A model generated the notes under the pieces. The model was not told where the DNA came from and did no database searches. It saw nothing but the letters and a program-made list of their open reading frames with translations. Of a DNA stretch of 64,000 nucleotides, positions 44,006-52,846 are shown piece by piece; positions within the stretch are counted from its first letter, which is position 1, and each line of letters opens with the position of its first letter. The stretch lies in contig JAFLBL010000005.1 of assembly GCA_017303855.1 (NCBI GenBank), forward strand, positions 124,001 through 188,000, in the 5' to 3' direction. Made by a program: the position numbers and the translations under genes. This DNA comes from Chitinophagales bacterium (GTDB taxonomy: Bacteria > Bacteroidota > Bacteroidia > Chitinophagales > Chitinophagaceae).

Positions 44006-44691
44006 AATTCTGTTTAACAGGAAGTGATGGCTAAATTAAGAAAACGGACCAACTGTTTATTATATTAAGATTACAACAATCCGGTGAACCTTTTATCCGC
44101 AGCCCTGTTGTCGCTGCCCTGTTACAACACTGTAACAGGGTTAAACTACACACAGGTAGTACAAGCACTACAAGCAGGGAATGATTGCAAAGACCTGCGT
44201 CATACACTTCACTGACGCAAGTCAATTTTCATTGGGAAAATATAAAATTATACGCAGGTGAAAAAGGGATAACACTTAATACGTGATATTGATGATATGA
44301 TCGTAAAATTTCAGATTCGTGTATCCGTTTTTATAAAAACAACGAATAAAAAAACCCGGTGATGTATCCTGTGAACTTTGTGTCTGATCAACTAAAAAAA
44401 AATTCTGGCATTGATTTTGACTTGCAGGAATACCTTTCCGGTAACATTTCACGAACCCTCTTGCCGGAATACAGTAGCGACCAATCTGACAAAAAAAAGG
44501 TAAAGGCTGAAAGGAACGAACAATCCTTCCGGTAACCGGTCACCCGGTACCGATCAGCACAATAAATAAGCAATTACACCCGGACAGGTTAGTATAAAAC
44601 CTGTAACGGATCCTTCTTGCCCTTACTTTTTCCAGCCAGTATCCAATATCCATCTGACATTTTTTTTGACAACTAAAAAAAAAGAACAACA
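44006..44691. other. long non-coding stretch upstream of the PL9 lipoprotein gene
   Basis: 686 bases without a supported gene. It holds a perfect 10-bp inverted repeat with ACAC loop (44117-44140) and a 7-bp inverted repeat TGCGTCA...TGACGCA with 10-nt loop (44196-44219). It is A-rich near the start of the downstream gene. No exact TAnnTTTG was found on the plus strand. The structures could belong to a long 5' leader or to the divergent cytochrome promoter; neither is proven. Confidence 0.5.
44117..44140. other. perfect inverted repeat between cytochrome and PL9 genes
   Basis: CCCTGTTACA-ACAC-TGTAACAGGG. There is no T-run on either side, so a terminator is unlikely; an operator or RNA hairpin is possible. 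Confidence 0.7.
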
Positions 44692-47205
44692 ATGAAAAAC
44701 CAATCAGTCGTAAGTAACAGGACAGGCGCTGCTTTCTTCAGCCGTCGTTCCCGTTTTGTCCCCCTGGCATTTGCAGGGCTTCTTTTATTCCTGGCTTCCT
44801 GCCGCAAAAACATGGATGCGTTATACAGTGATGCACCGGTAACGGAGAGTGCCGCCGCGGCCCGTCTCGGATTTACCGGCAACAGTTTTTATGTGGCTAC
44901 CAACGGTAATGATGCCAACGCGGGCACTGAAGCCGCTCCTTTTAAAACACTTGACAAATTATCCAATGTATTAAAACCCGGCGATATCGCTTATGTACGT
45001 GGCGGTACCTACCGGATCAGCAAATCCACCAGTACCGTGAACAGGTCATACCTGGTTAATCTCCAGGGTACTGTTACGGACAGCATATTTATCGTTAACT
45101 ATCCCGGTGAGCAACCCGTATTTAATATGGATGAACAATTGATTCCGGGTGAAGCAGGTGATGGCCCTGTTGGATTAAAAATTGAAAACAGCCGGTATCT
45201 CCATGTAAAAGGATTGCGTTTTACCGGGCTGAAACAAAACCCGGCCAATATCAATACTCCGGCCGGTATGATTCTGTACAATGTGGACAATTCCCTGATT
45301 GACCAGGTGGAAGTGGACCATATTGAAGGTTACGGTATTTATCTGCAGGGCGGATCAGACAACAACCGCATTCTAAATACAGACGTACACCATATTGGTG
45401 ACCTCTACAGCGGCTGGGGCGGTGCCAATGGTTTTAATATTACCGGCGGAGACCCTTCCACAAACAACGTGTTTGAAGGTTGCCGTGCCTGGTGGTGCAG
45501 TGATGACGGTTTTGATCTGTTCGGTACGAACAGTGTGGCCACTTTTAAAAACTGCTGGGCTTTCTGGAATGGTTACCAGGCCGGAAATTTCCTCACAGCG
45601 GGTGACGGACAGGGCTTCAAACTGGGGCCCACTGCTACTGATCTGAGTGGTTCTTCTGCAATATACCGTACACTGATTGGATGTGTGGCTTTTGAAAACC
45701 GCTTAAACGGATTTGATCAGAACTCACAAAGCAATACCACCTGTAAAGTAGCGCTCTATAATAATACCGCTTTTGGTAATAAGAGCAATGGTTATTTCTT
45801 TGGTGCCAATACCAATGTTCAGCAGGTATTTAAAAACAATATCAATTTCAACAATGGTATCTGGGGTGATGAAATTCAGTCAGGCCCCAACGTTTCGAAT
45901 AACACCTGGAATGCAATCAGTGTTTCCAATTCCGATTTTCAGAGCCTCTCTTCAGTGGGAGCCGATGGTCCACGCCAGGCGGATGGCAGTCTTCCTGATC
46001 TTCCCTTCATGAAACTCACAGCCAGTTCCGGCCTGATAAATGCGGGAGTAAATGTTGGCTATCCATTCCTGGGCAGTGCCCCCGATTTAGGTGCATTTGA
46101 AACAGGTGGTATTACCACCACTCCGGCCAATAACCCGCCTACCGCCAATGCAGGTGCAGATAAAACCATTACCCTGCCTGCAAACAGTATCAGTTTTGCC
46201 GGTACTGGTACAGACCCCGAAGGTTATGCCATCAGCTATGCCTGGACCTACATCAGCGGACCTGCAACACCCGTATTAGCCGGTGCTGCCAGTGCCAGCC
46301 TTACCGCATCTTCATTGATAGCCGGTACCTATACATTCAGGCTCACTGTTACAGACAATATGGGATTGAAAGGTTTTGATGACGTAAGTGTGATAGTGAA
46401 AAACTTTACCGTAACCACAGGCGGCAGTGCCATCAACGCCAGCCAGGCCACTTCCTTTGGTGGATATGGCTATATGGTTGTACAAAGTTTTGGTACCACC
46501 CCGGATGATATTAACAATATGAGTCAGTCGCTCCTGCGTGTTTATGAAAACGGAGTGGAACTTACCCGTGCCCACAGTCTGCACAATGACATCTCCGTAT
46601 ACGGTGCCGGTCGTTTCAGCCATTGGACTGACGGCGTAAATGAAGTACTGTTCTTCTCCGCATCCGACAACAGCGACCCCGCCACCAATGGAAGAACCTA
46701 TACATTTACAATTGGCAGCAGCACCCCTCCCCCAACGGTAACCAATACCCCGTATGGCGGTGTGGCCAGACTGATCCCGGGAACAATCCAGGCGGAAGAT
46801 TATGACAATGGTGGAATAAATATTGCCTATAAAGACAATACCACCGGTAATGCCGGCGGCAAATACAGGACTACTGAATCCGTTGACCTCGGGTATAGCA
46901 GCAAGGAAGTCAGCAATTACCTGGGCTGGACACAGGCGGGCGAATGGCTGAAGTACAGCGTAAACATCAGCAGCAGCAGAACCTATTCCCTGCAACTGAG
47001 AGTAGCGTCTGCCAATGCCGGCAAATCCGTACGGATTGAAATTGACGGAACCACCATCGCCACTGTAGCCATACCCAAAACCGGCGGCGCCGACAAATGG
47101 ACAACCGTAACAGTATCCGGAATCAACCTGACAGCCGGATTAAAAACACTGCGTTTATTCAACGTCACCGGCGGACAGAATATCAACTATATTAAATTTA
47201 TATAA
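44692..47205 (+). CDS. PL9-type pectate lyase lipoprotein with PKD and carbohydrate-binding domains
   Basis: An 837-residue surface lipoprotein: signal with lipobox LASC (Cys37), then a right-handed parallel beta-helix (about 64-470). The helix starts FYVATNGNDANAGTEAAPFK and has PGDIAYVRGGTY, WWCSDDGFDLFG at 267-278 and GDGQGFKLGP at 305-313, the Asp cluster and Lys pattern of family PL9. A PKD/REJ-like domain spans about 475-570 (PPTANAGADKTITLPANS). An unassigned domain covers about 570-690. A CBM6/35-like module (TIQAEDYDNGG to the end) has GWTQAGEWLKY. It probably cleaves pectate or related polygalacturonate at the cell surface by beta-elimination. Exact substrate is inferred. Confidence 0.9.
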   Translation: MKNQSVVSNRTGAAFFSRRSRFVPLAFAGLLLFLASCRKNMDALYSDAPVTESAAAARLGFTGNSFYVATNGNDANAGTEAAPFKTLDKLSNVLKPGDIAYVRGGTYRISKSTSTVNRSYLVNLQGTVTDSIFIVNYPGEQPVFNMDEQLIPGEAGDGPVGLKIENSRYLHVKGLRFTGLKQNPANINTPAGMILYNVDNSLIDQVEVDHIEGYGIYLQGGSDNNRILNTDVHHIGDLYSGWGGANGFNITGGDPSTNNVFEGCRAWWCSDDGFDLFGTNSVATFKNCWAFWNGYQAGNFLTAGDGQGFKLGPTATDLSGSSAIYRTLIGCVAFENRLNGFDQNSQSNTTCKVALYNNTAFGNKSNGYFFGANTNVQQVFKNNINFNNGIWGDEIQSGPNVSNNTWNAISVSNSDFQSLSSVGADGPRQADGSLPDLPFMKLTASSGLINAGVNVGYPFLGSAPDLGAFETGGITTTPANNPPTANAGADKTITLPANSISFAGTGTDPEGYAISYAWTYISGPATPVLAGAASASLTASSLIAGTYTFRLTVTDNMGLKGFDDVSVIVKNFTVTTGGSAINASQATSFGGYGYMVVQSFGTTPDDINNMSQSLLRVYENGVELTRAHSLHNDISVYGAGRFSHWTDGVNEVLFFSASDNSDPATNGRTYTFTIGSSTPPPTVTNTPYGGVARLIPGTIQAEDYDNGGINIAYKDNTTGNAGGKYRTTESVDLGYSSKEVSNYLGWTQAGEWLKYSVNISSSRTYSLQLRVASANAGKSVRIEIDGTTIATVAIPKTGGADKWTTVTVSGINLTAGLKTLRLFNVTGGQNINYIKFI

Positions 47206-47227
47206 GAAGGACCCTACGACTGGAATC

Positions 47228-47265
47228 AAAAGCTGTCGCGCTATGCGGCAGCTTTTGTGTTTTTT
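47228..47265 (+). terminator. terminator of the PL9 lipoprotein gene
   Basis: AAAAGCTGTCGC pairs with GCGGCAGCTTTT (12 bp, one G-U) and is followed by GTGTTTTTT. Confidence 0.88.
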
Positions 47266-47533
47266 AACAGAGGAACAATCAGCTGTTTTGAGGGAATTTC
47301 TCATCAACCAATTCTCAATGCTCAATTTTCATGAACGTTCAAAGGACGAATTCGTTTTCAATTTGACTGAGCTGATGCAGGAATGATGAACCACCATAAA
47401 ATTTCTCCATCAATACGGATCACATCACCGCAGGTGATTACTATGTGACCTACCCCTGCGCACTGCCACAAACCTCAGCCCGCTGAACCTGTTGGTTTGT
47501 ATTCTATGTAATCTATGTACTTATGTAACTATG

Positions 47534-47580
47534 CCTGCCTGCCGGCAGGCAGGTGTGTAATGAATCTGCCGCCAGGCAGA
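47534..47580. repeat. pair of GC-rich palindromes
   Basis: CCTGCCTGCCGGCAGGCAGG (47534-47553) is a perfect 20-bp palindrome. TCTGCC-GCCA-GGCAGA (47565-47580) is a 6-bp hairpin. Their AGGCAG ends resemble the tail of the palindrome inserted in tRNA-Arg copy 3. Confidence 0.8.
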
Positions 47581-47646
47581 TGTGAAATCCGCTATTAACC
47601 AACAAAGCACCCCGATGGGGTAATCGAAAAGACCTCGGGAGTAGTT

Positions 47647-47733
47647 GTTAGTCGATAGTCTTTAGTAAACAGCCTCTTCTAAGTGGCCTTCTCAACACCT
47701 AAACAACTCAACAACTAAACACCTCAACTTTCC
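47647..47733 (-). repeat. composite repeat element, copy C (octamers, 23-nt core, heptamers)
   Basis: In plus-strand order: heptamers GTTAGTC, GATAGTC, TTTAGTA (47647-47667), 23-nt core (47668-47690, starting AACAGCCTCTTCTAAG), octamers CTCAACAC, CTAAACAA, CTCAACAA, CTAAACAC (47691-47722). It has the same spacing as copy B. It lies upstream of the small membrane-protein gene. Confidence 0.9.
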
Positions 47734-47777
47734 CAAAAAAAACATTTACCTTCCAGTATAATTAAACCCCCATCAAC

Positions 47778-48215
47778 ATGCCTCTTCCTTCTACCAAACC
47801 CTCCACTTTTTTATTATTCCCCTGGGGACTGCTGTCCATTGTATTAGTGCTTGGCCTCAACCTGGTACTCGACAATGACTGGTTCAGCAAAAACTGGAGC
47901 TGGATCGCATTGGTGCTGATTATTCCGGCCGCAATACTTGAAAACTTTAAAGTCGGTTACTCCACGATGCGGATCATGTTTATGAAAGTGGTGTACTCCC
48001 TGATCTCCTTCCTGCTGGTGGGTATGGCTTTTGGCTCCGCACTGACCGGCTGGCATATTGACCGTTTTCAGAAAATCGCCGGTGTAAAAACGATTGAACT
48101 GCCCTGGTATGTGGTACTGGCGCTCGCTGTTTTACTTTTAATCCAGGTGGCCCAGTTATTCAGTATGCTGAAAGCGGTGAAAAGAGAATTTATGCAGATG
48201 GACCCGGATCAGTAG
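47778..48215 (+). CDS. unknown four-helix membrane protein
   Basis: A 145-residue protein with four hydrophobic helices (about 10-30, 40-56, 66-86 and 107-127) and a charged tail (KAVKREFMQMDPDQ). I recognise no named family. It has no operon partner: the PL9 gene upstream ends at its own terminator and the crt operon is on the other strand. The stop codon TAG is the beginning of an AGTCGGG heptamer array. Coding character and helix pattern support a real gene. Confidence 0.7.
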   Translation: MPLPSTKPSTFLLFPWGLLSIVLVLGLNLVLDNDWFSKNWSWIALVLIIPAAILENFKVGYSTMRIMFMKVVYSLISFLLVGMAFGSALTGWHIDRFQKIAGVKTIELPWYVVLALAVLLLIQVAQLFSMLKAVKREFMQMDPDQ

Positions 48216-48241
48216 TCGGGAGTCGGGAGTCGGGAGTGAAC
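48213..48241. repeat. heptamer array (AGTCGGG)
   Basis: Three exact AGTCGGG units plus one degenerate unit, starting within the stop codon of the small membrane-protein gene. Confidence 0.85.
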
Positions 48242-48267
48242 AACCGTTTCGAAGGAAACAATACGTA

Positions 48268-49422
48268 TCACAAGCGACTCATGGCTAATGACTGAACGGC
48301 TGCTTTCAAAAACGGCCAGGTGGGCAGACTGGAAATAATCTTCAGTTCTTCCGGAATCGTGCTATCGTTGTCCAGGAATTTCAGCACTTGTGCCGCTTTG
48401 TTTTTCCTGAACAGGGTGGAAAATATTTTTCGTCCGGGGAGTGTACGGTGATAAAGAATATACAACAGCGTATTATCGTAAAAGCGGAAACGTGCAGGTG
48501 TTTGGCTTAGCCCGGTCAGCGGTTGCCCGGACAACAACCGGTCGAGTATTTCCTGCGATTGTTTTTGTACAAACTGAAAAGTATATCCGCTGGAGGCCTT
48601 GGTTCTTCCGCCGGCTGTGCCCAGTTGAATCACGCCGTTACGGATCGTACTGAATTTTTCATCCGTCATGGGAATGATACCAAACTCTTCTTCCTTCACT
48701 TTATACTCCTCCAGCTTCAGCTGGGTCCGGATATAGTTCCGTAGCTCCGCATCATACTGTCCGGGTTCAAGCAGCGCAGGTGTAAACAACGTGTATTCCA
48801 CCAGGGCCGTATACGGATCAAAAGGCAATACATAGGCAAATGTAGTCCCGTGGTCCTGGTGTACCCTGAAATCCATCAGCGAAGCTTTCTGCGGATCAAA
48901 TACGGGTAGGGGTGATTCAATGACCCACCCTTTGAAATGCTGAAGCACCTGCAGCCGGGACCGGCCAGGTGTATAAACTGAATTAAACAGAACGGCTTTC
49001 GGAAACTTATATAGCTGCTCATTCAGCACTATGGTACATTCCCCCTCCGCCACCGCGCTGCTGCCGACCTCGCCATATACGGTTTCAATATTCGGCTGAC
49101 TGTTTATTATATCAAAGCAATACCGGTAAAAATCAGCGCCCCTTATCATTTTATAGGTATACGGGTGGATGTCCAATGTCCGGTCCCAGGTATCACTAAA
49201 GAAATCGATCTTCGGCCATTGGCGGTAAACGATCGATTCAAAAAAGCCTTCACCGGCCTCCCAGTAACACCAGGTCCGGTCGTTTTGGGTTTTAGGCGCT
49301 TTTTCGAGCAGGAGTATTTTTTTATCCGCAAACTGTCCGCTGCGGATCATGCGCATCAGCAGACTCAGGGCAGACAAGCCCGTGCCACAGAAAATATAAT
49401 CGTATGATGCAGATCTGAACAG
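48268..49422 (-). CDS. crtY: lycopene cyclase (CrtY type), non-standard start
   Basis: A flavoprotein that cyclises lycopene ends to beta-rings, yielding beta-carotene. The nucleotide-binding start YDYIFCGTGLSALSLLMR (GxGxxxxL pattern) is encoded upstream of the first TTG at 49377, so the gene must begin earlier. The only codons before it back to the crtZ stop are non-ATG; CTG at 49422 is the best candidate (384 residues). The core has NDRTWCYWEAGEG, FLLEK-type strands, YVLPFDPYTALVEYTLF and IQLGTAGGRTKASSGYTF, all typical of CrtY. It is the last gene of the operon, in the same frame as crtZ with one TAA between. The function is firm; the start is not. Confidence 0.88.
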   Translation of the reverse strand: MFRSASYDYIFCGTGLSALSLLMRMIRSGQFADKKILLLEKAPKTQNDRTWCYWEAGEGFFESIVYRQWPKIDFFSDTWDRTLDIHPYTYKMIRGADFYRYCFDIINSQPNIETVYGEVGSSAVAEGECTIVLNEQLYKFPKAVLFNSVYTPGRSRLQVLQHFKGWVIESPLPVFDPQKASLMDFRVHQDHGTTFAYVLPFDPYTALVEYTLFTPALLEPGQYDAELRNYIRTQLKLEEYKVKEEEFGIIPMTDEKFSTIRNGVIQLGTAGGRTKASSGYTFQFVQKQSQEILDRLLSGQPLTGLSQTPARFRFYDNTLLYILYHRTLPGRKIFSTLFRKNKAAQVLKFLDNDSTIPEELKIISSLPTWPFLKAAVQSLAMSRL

Positions 49423-49431
49423 GGTTGTAAA

Positions 49432-49950
49432 TTAAGTTTCTTCTTTTTCAGGCGCGTATTCCACCCGGCGGGCGCCTGCCATCAGTTGTTTATCCCGCTG
49501 TACTTTTTCCCAGTATTTTTTGGCCACATAGAGGAAACCAAAACTTTCCCCCTGCTCTTTACCCAGGTGTTTGTGGTGCATTTTGTGCGCCCAGCGGATG
49601 GCCCGGACATAGGTATTATTGCTCCGGCTGAACCATTTGAAGCGCTGATGTATAATCACATCGTGTACCATGAAATAAGCAAACCCGTATAACATGATGC
49701 CGAAGCCGATGGACTGCATCCACCAGTGATGATCATAAGTGCCAGAATAAATCAGGAGAAAACTCGGTACCGCGAAAATAAACGCGAAGAGATCATTTTT
49801 TTCAAACACACCCGGACGAACCTGGTGATGGTCTTTGTGGAGGTACCACAAAAATCCGTGCATCACATATTTATGCGTACACCAGGTGATTCCTTCCATA
49901 ATTACAAATGTGCCCAGCAGCACGCCAATATATTGCAACAACCCGATCAT
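49432..49950 (-). CDS. crtZ: beta-carotene 3-hydroxylase (CrtZ type)
   Basis: A 172-residue di-iron membrane hydroxylase of the fatty-acid hydroxylase superfamily that converts beta-carotene to zeaxanthin. Four hydrophobic helices hold the histidine boxes HKYVMHG, HKDHHQ, HDVIIHQR and HKMHHKH, which supply the iron ligands. The length is normal. It follows idi by 8 bases. Its TAA stop is in frame with the following crtY, whose reading frame opens directly behind it. Confidence 0.95.
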   Translation of the reverse strand: MIGLLQYIGVLLGTFVIMEGITWCTHKYVMHGFLWYLHKDHHQVRPGVFEKNDLFAFIFAVPSFLLIYSGTYDHHWWMQSIGFGIMLYGFAYFMVHDVIIHQRFKWFSRSNNTYVRAIRWAHKMHHKHLGKEQGESFGFLYVAKKYWEKVQRDKQLMAGARRVEYAPEKEET

Positions 49951-49958
49951 ACAAATAA

Positions 49959-50504
49959 TTATGCGGGTACGGCATCAGCCGCATAACGCGCCTGCCACCA
50001 GTCCCTGATTTTTGGAAAAGCAATATGAAACCACGCCGTGTACAACTCCGGCTCTGCAGACAATGATCCGGCAATAGCCGGTACCGGCAGGTATCGGACC
50101 GCCATCACTTCTTCCGGATTCATGTGTATGGGGCCTTCATATTCGCCGGCAAACACATGGTCAAATTCGTATTCCGTAAGCCCGTTGTCGAAACCGGCTT
50201 TGTATACAAAATCAAATATCTTATCGGTAAATGTATCAAAGCCCAGTTCCTCACGAAGGCGGCGATGTACCGCGTCAATAGTGGCTTCACCAAAGGCCGG
50301 ATGACTGCAACAGGCATTGGTCCACAACCCCCCGCTGTGGTATTTCTCTTTTGCCCGTTGCTGGAGCAGCATTTCGCCTTTACTGTTGAATATAAAAACA
50401 CTGAAGGCACGGTGCAACAGGCCCTTTTCATGGGCTTCCATTTTTTCGCATGCTCCCTGGGCATTATCCGCTTCGTCTACAAGAATAACTTGGTTCAGGT
50501 CCAT
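49959..50504 (-). CDS. idi: isopentenyl-diphosphate delta-isomerase, type 1
   Basis: A 181-residue Nudix-fold enzyme that interconverts IPP and DMAPP, feeding carotenoid synthesis. Motifs are HRAFSVFIFNSKGEMLLQQRA, LWTNACCSHPAFGE with the active-site Cys, and the Nudix-like RREL-type segment HRRLREELGF, then EYEFDHVFAGEYEG with the metal-binding Glu pair. It starts one base after the crtB stop and ends 8 bases before crtZ. Confidence 0.95.
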   Translation of the reverse strand: MDLNQVILVDEADNAQGACEKMEAHEKGLLHRAFSVFIFNSKGEMLLQQRAKEKYHSGGLWTNACCSHPAFGEATIDAVHRRLREELGFDTFTDKIFDFVYKAGFDNGLTEYEFDHVFAGEYEGPIHMNPEEVMAVRYLPVPAIAGSLSAEPELYTAWFHIAFPKIRDWWQARYAADAVPA

Positions 50505-50505
50505 A

Positions 50506-51342
50506 TCAGATCAGTCTCAGCTGGTTTTTAACGCCGGCCCTGAACACGATCAGGGCTTTCAGGTAATTCGGAATCCGGATACGGCTGTCCATCACCCTGG
50601 CAGGTTCCAGGCGTTTTATTTTTTTAAAGAGCGAAAGGTAATATTTGTAAGCCACATATACCCCGAACCGGGCTTTCAGCGGCAGCCTTTTTATACCTTC
50701 ATATGCCGCTTTGAAATCATGCTGTATATCTTCTTCAATGGCATTCTTTTCCCGCTCTGAAAAATTGGAGAAATCACAACCCGGGAAGTAAACCCTGGAC
50801 ATGCCCGTATAATCCGCTTTTATATCGCGGAGGAAATTCACTTTCTGAAAAGCCGCACCCAGCGCACGGGCGGATGGTTCCAGTTTATCATACAGTTCTT
50901 TCTTTCCTTCACAAAAAACATAGAGACACATCAGTCCCACCACTTCCGCGGATCCATAGATATATTCCCGGTATTCCGCGCAATCATAATTTTTTTTACC
51001 CAGGTCCATTTCCATGCTGTGAAAAAAAGCTTCCACCAGGGCCAGGTCAATATTAAATTCATTTACGGTACGCTGAAAACTGTTCAGTACCGGGTTGAGG
51101 CTGATCCGGCGCTCAATGGCTTCGTATGTTTCTTTTTTGAACTGGGCCAGCAGGATATCCTTATCATAATCATGGAAGGTATCCACGATTTCATCCGCAA
51201 AACGGACAAACCCGTATATATTGAATACAGGAGTACGCAGATCGCTGTGCAGCATACGGATAGCGGAGGAAAATGACGTGCTGTAGTTTTCCGTCACAAT
51301 CCGGCTGCAATTCTCACTGGTGGTATGAAAAAGTTGTACCAT
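50506..51342 (-). CDS. crtB: phytoene synthase
   Basis: A 278-residue squalene/phytoene synthase that joins two geranylgeranyl diphosphates into phytoene. The first aspartate motif is DEIVD (50-54) after YGFVRFA. The second, in FLRDIKADYTGMSRVYFP near 170, binds the other diphosphate via magnesium. YSTSFSSAIRML near 20-31 is also conserved. It lies 16 bases after crtI. It is cytosolic or membrane-peripheral. Confidence 0.96.
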   Translation of the reverse strand: MVQLFHTTSENCSRIVTENYSTSFSSAIRMLHSDLRTPVFNIYGFVRFADEIVDTFHDYDKDILLAQFKKETYEAIERRISLNPVLNSFQRTVNEFNIDLALVEAFFHSMEMDLGKKNYDCAEYREYIYGSAEVVGLMCLYVFCEGKKELYDKLEPSARALGAAFQKVNFLRDIKADYTGMSRVYFPGCDFSNFSEREKNAIEEDIQHDFKAAYEGIKRLPLKARFGVYVAYKYYLSLFKKIKRLEPARVMDSRIRIPNYLKALIVFRAGVKNQLRLI

Positions 51343-51358
51343 GCCTGAATATAAGTGT

Positions 51359-52837
51359 TTATTTTATTTTTCTGATCACTTGTTTAGCCACTACTTCCCC
51401 GCTGATCAGGGAAGGCGGAACACCCGGTCCCGGCACCGTGAGCTGTCCGGTATAAAAAAGATTCTTTACTTTTTTGCTTTCACAGGAGGGACGGAAAATC
51501 GCGGTCTGCAGCAGGGTATTGGCCAGCCCATACGCATTCCCCTTAAAGGAATTGTAATCCGATACGAAATCGGTTACGGAAAATGTTTTCTTGTACACCA
51601 CGGCATCAAGTATGGACTCCCCTGTTTTCTCCTCCATCCGTTTTACGATCCGCTGAAAATATTTTTCCCGTAATTCCTCATTGTCTTTTTCAAGACCAGA
51701 CGCTACGGGTATGAGGAAAACAATATTCTCGTGACCGGCCGGAGCCACCGCTTCATCCGTAACGGATGAAACGCTTACATAAAATAAAGGTTCAGTCGGC
51801 CATTGGGGATTTTTATAAATTTCTTCCCCGTGCTGTTCAAACGGCACATCAAAAAACAACGCGTGATGTACCGGATTTTTCAGTTTTTTATTAAGTCCCA
51901 CATAATACATGAGACAGGATGGCGCCATAACTTTTTTATCCCAGTACGCATCGGAATAGGACTGCGCGGAGGGGGGCAGTAATTTTTTCTCCGTGAACTG
52001 ATAATCGGCACCGCTGATCACCGCATCGGCCGTATACTGGCCTTTTGCCGTATTAATTTTCCGGGCGGCTGTACCGTCAACGGAAATGGAGGTTACCGCT
52101 TCATTAAAACGGAATTCCACACCCAGCTCCACGGCCAGCTTATACATACCTTCTACAATAGCATACATCCCGCCTTCCGGATACCAGGTGCCCCCTTTGA
52201 GGTCGGCATAATTCATGAGGCTGTACAGCGCCGGTGTATCTTCCGGTAATGCCCCGAGAAAAAGGACCGGAAACTCCATCAGTTGTCTGAGTTTCGGATG
52301 CTTAAAATATTTCTGAATATGCTTTTTAATGGAAGTAAATACATCCAGCCGGAATACCCCGCTGATCGTGGGCCAGTCCATAAATTCCGTAAGTGAACGG
52401 CTGGGTTTATACACCAGTTTATTTACGCCTACTTCGTATTTATAGGCGGCTTCTTTCATATATTTTTCCAACTGCACCCCACTGCCGGGTTCAATGTCTT
52501 CAAATACTTTTTTCAGCGCATTGAAATCAGCCGGCATATCCGTGAATCCTTCTTCCCAATACACGCGGTAGGAAGGATCCAGCCTTTTCAGTTTATAATA
52601 ATCACTGACTTTTTTCCCGAACTGGTTAAAATATCGTTCAAACACATCGGGCATCCAGTAAAAACTGGGGCCCATGTCAAACGTAAAACCGTTTTCTTTC
52701 AATTGACAGGCTCTTCCACCCGGGCCGCTGTTTTTTTCCAGCACGGTAACCTGCCAGCCTTCCTTCGCCATGAAGGATGCCGCGGACAATCCGGCAAACC
52801 CGCTGCCGATAACAATGACTGATTTTTTTGCTGCCAC
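51359..52837 (-). CDS. crtI: phytoene desaturase
   Basis: A 492-residue FAD-dependent amine-oxidase-type desaturase that converts phytoene to lycopene. The N-terminal dinucleotide-binding motif is GSGFAG (11-16) followed by VTVLEKNSGPGGRA. FDMGPSFYWMPDVFERYF and YPEGGMYAIVEGM are family core motifs. The C-terminal signature NLFYTGQLTVPGPGVPPSLISGEVVA completes it. It starts 9 bases after the sigma factor gene and heads the enzyme genes of the operon. Confidence 0.96.
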   Translation of the reverse strand: MAAKKSVIVIGSGFAGLSAASFMAKEGWQVTVLEKNSGPGGRACQLKENGFTFDMGPSFYWMPDVFERYFNQFGKKVSDYYKLKRLDPSYRVYWEEGFTDMPADFNALKKVFEDIEPGSGVQLEKYMKEAAYKYEVGVNKLVYKPSRSLTEFMDWPTISGVFRLDVFTSIKKHIQKYFKHPKLRQLMEFPVLFLGALPEDTPALYSLMNYADLKGGTWYPEGGMYAIVEGMYKLAVELGVEFRFNEAVTSISVDGTAARKINTAKGQYTADAVISGADYQFTEKKLLPPSAQSYSDAYWDKKVMAPSCLMYYVGLNKKLKNPVHHALFFDVPFEQHGEEIYKNPQWPTEPLFYVSVSSVTDEAVAPAGHENIVFLIPVASGLEKDNEELREKYFQRIVKRMEEKTGESILDAVVYKKTFSVTDFVSDYNSFKGNAYGLANTLLQTAIFRPSCESKKVKNLFYTGQLTVPGPGVPPSLISGEVVAKQVIRKIK

Positions 52838-52846
52838 CTGGTTAAT

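Larger units (their letters stand above)
47206..47777. other. non-coding stretch with repeats after the PL9 gene
   Basis: 572 bases with no supported gene: the PL9 terminator, a pair of GC-rich palindromes (47534-47580) preceded by CTATGTA-like repeats, and composite repeat copy C. The rest shows nothing recognisable. Confidence 0.65.

Noticed and set aside
46312..46995. 227-codon minus-strand frame in the PL9 gene
   Set aside because: Antisense shadow of a well-supported multidomain lipoprotein.
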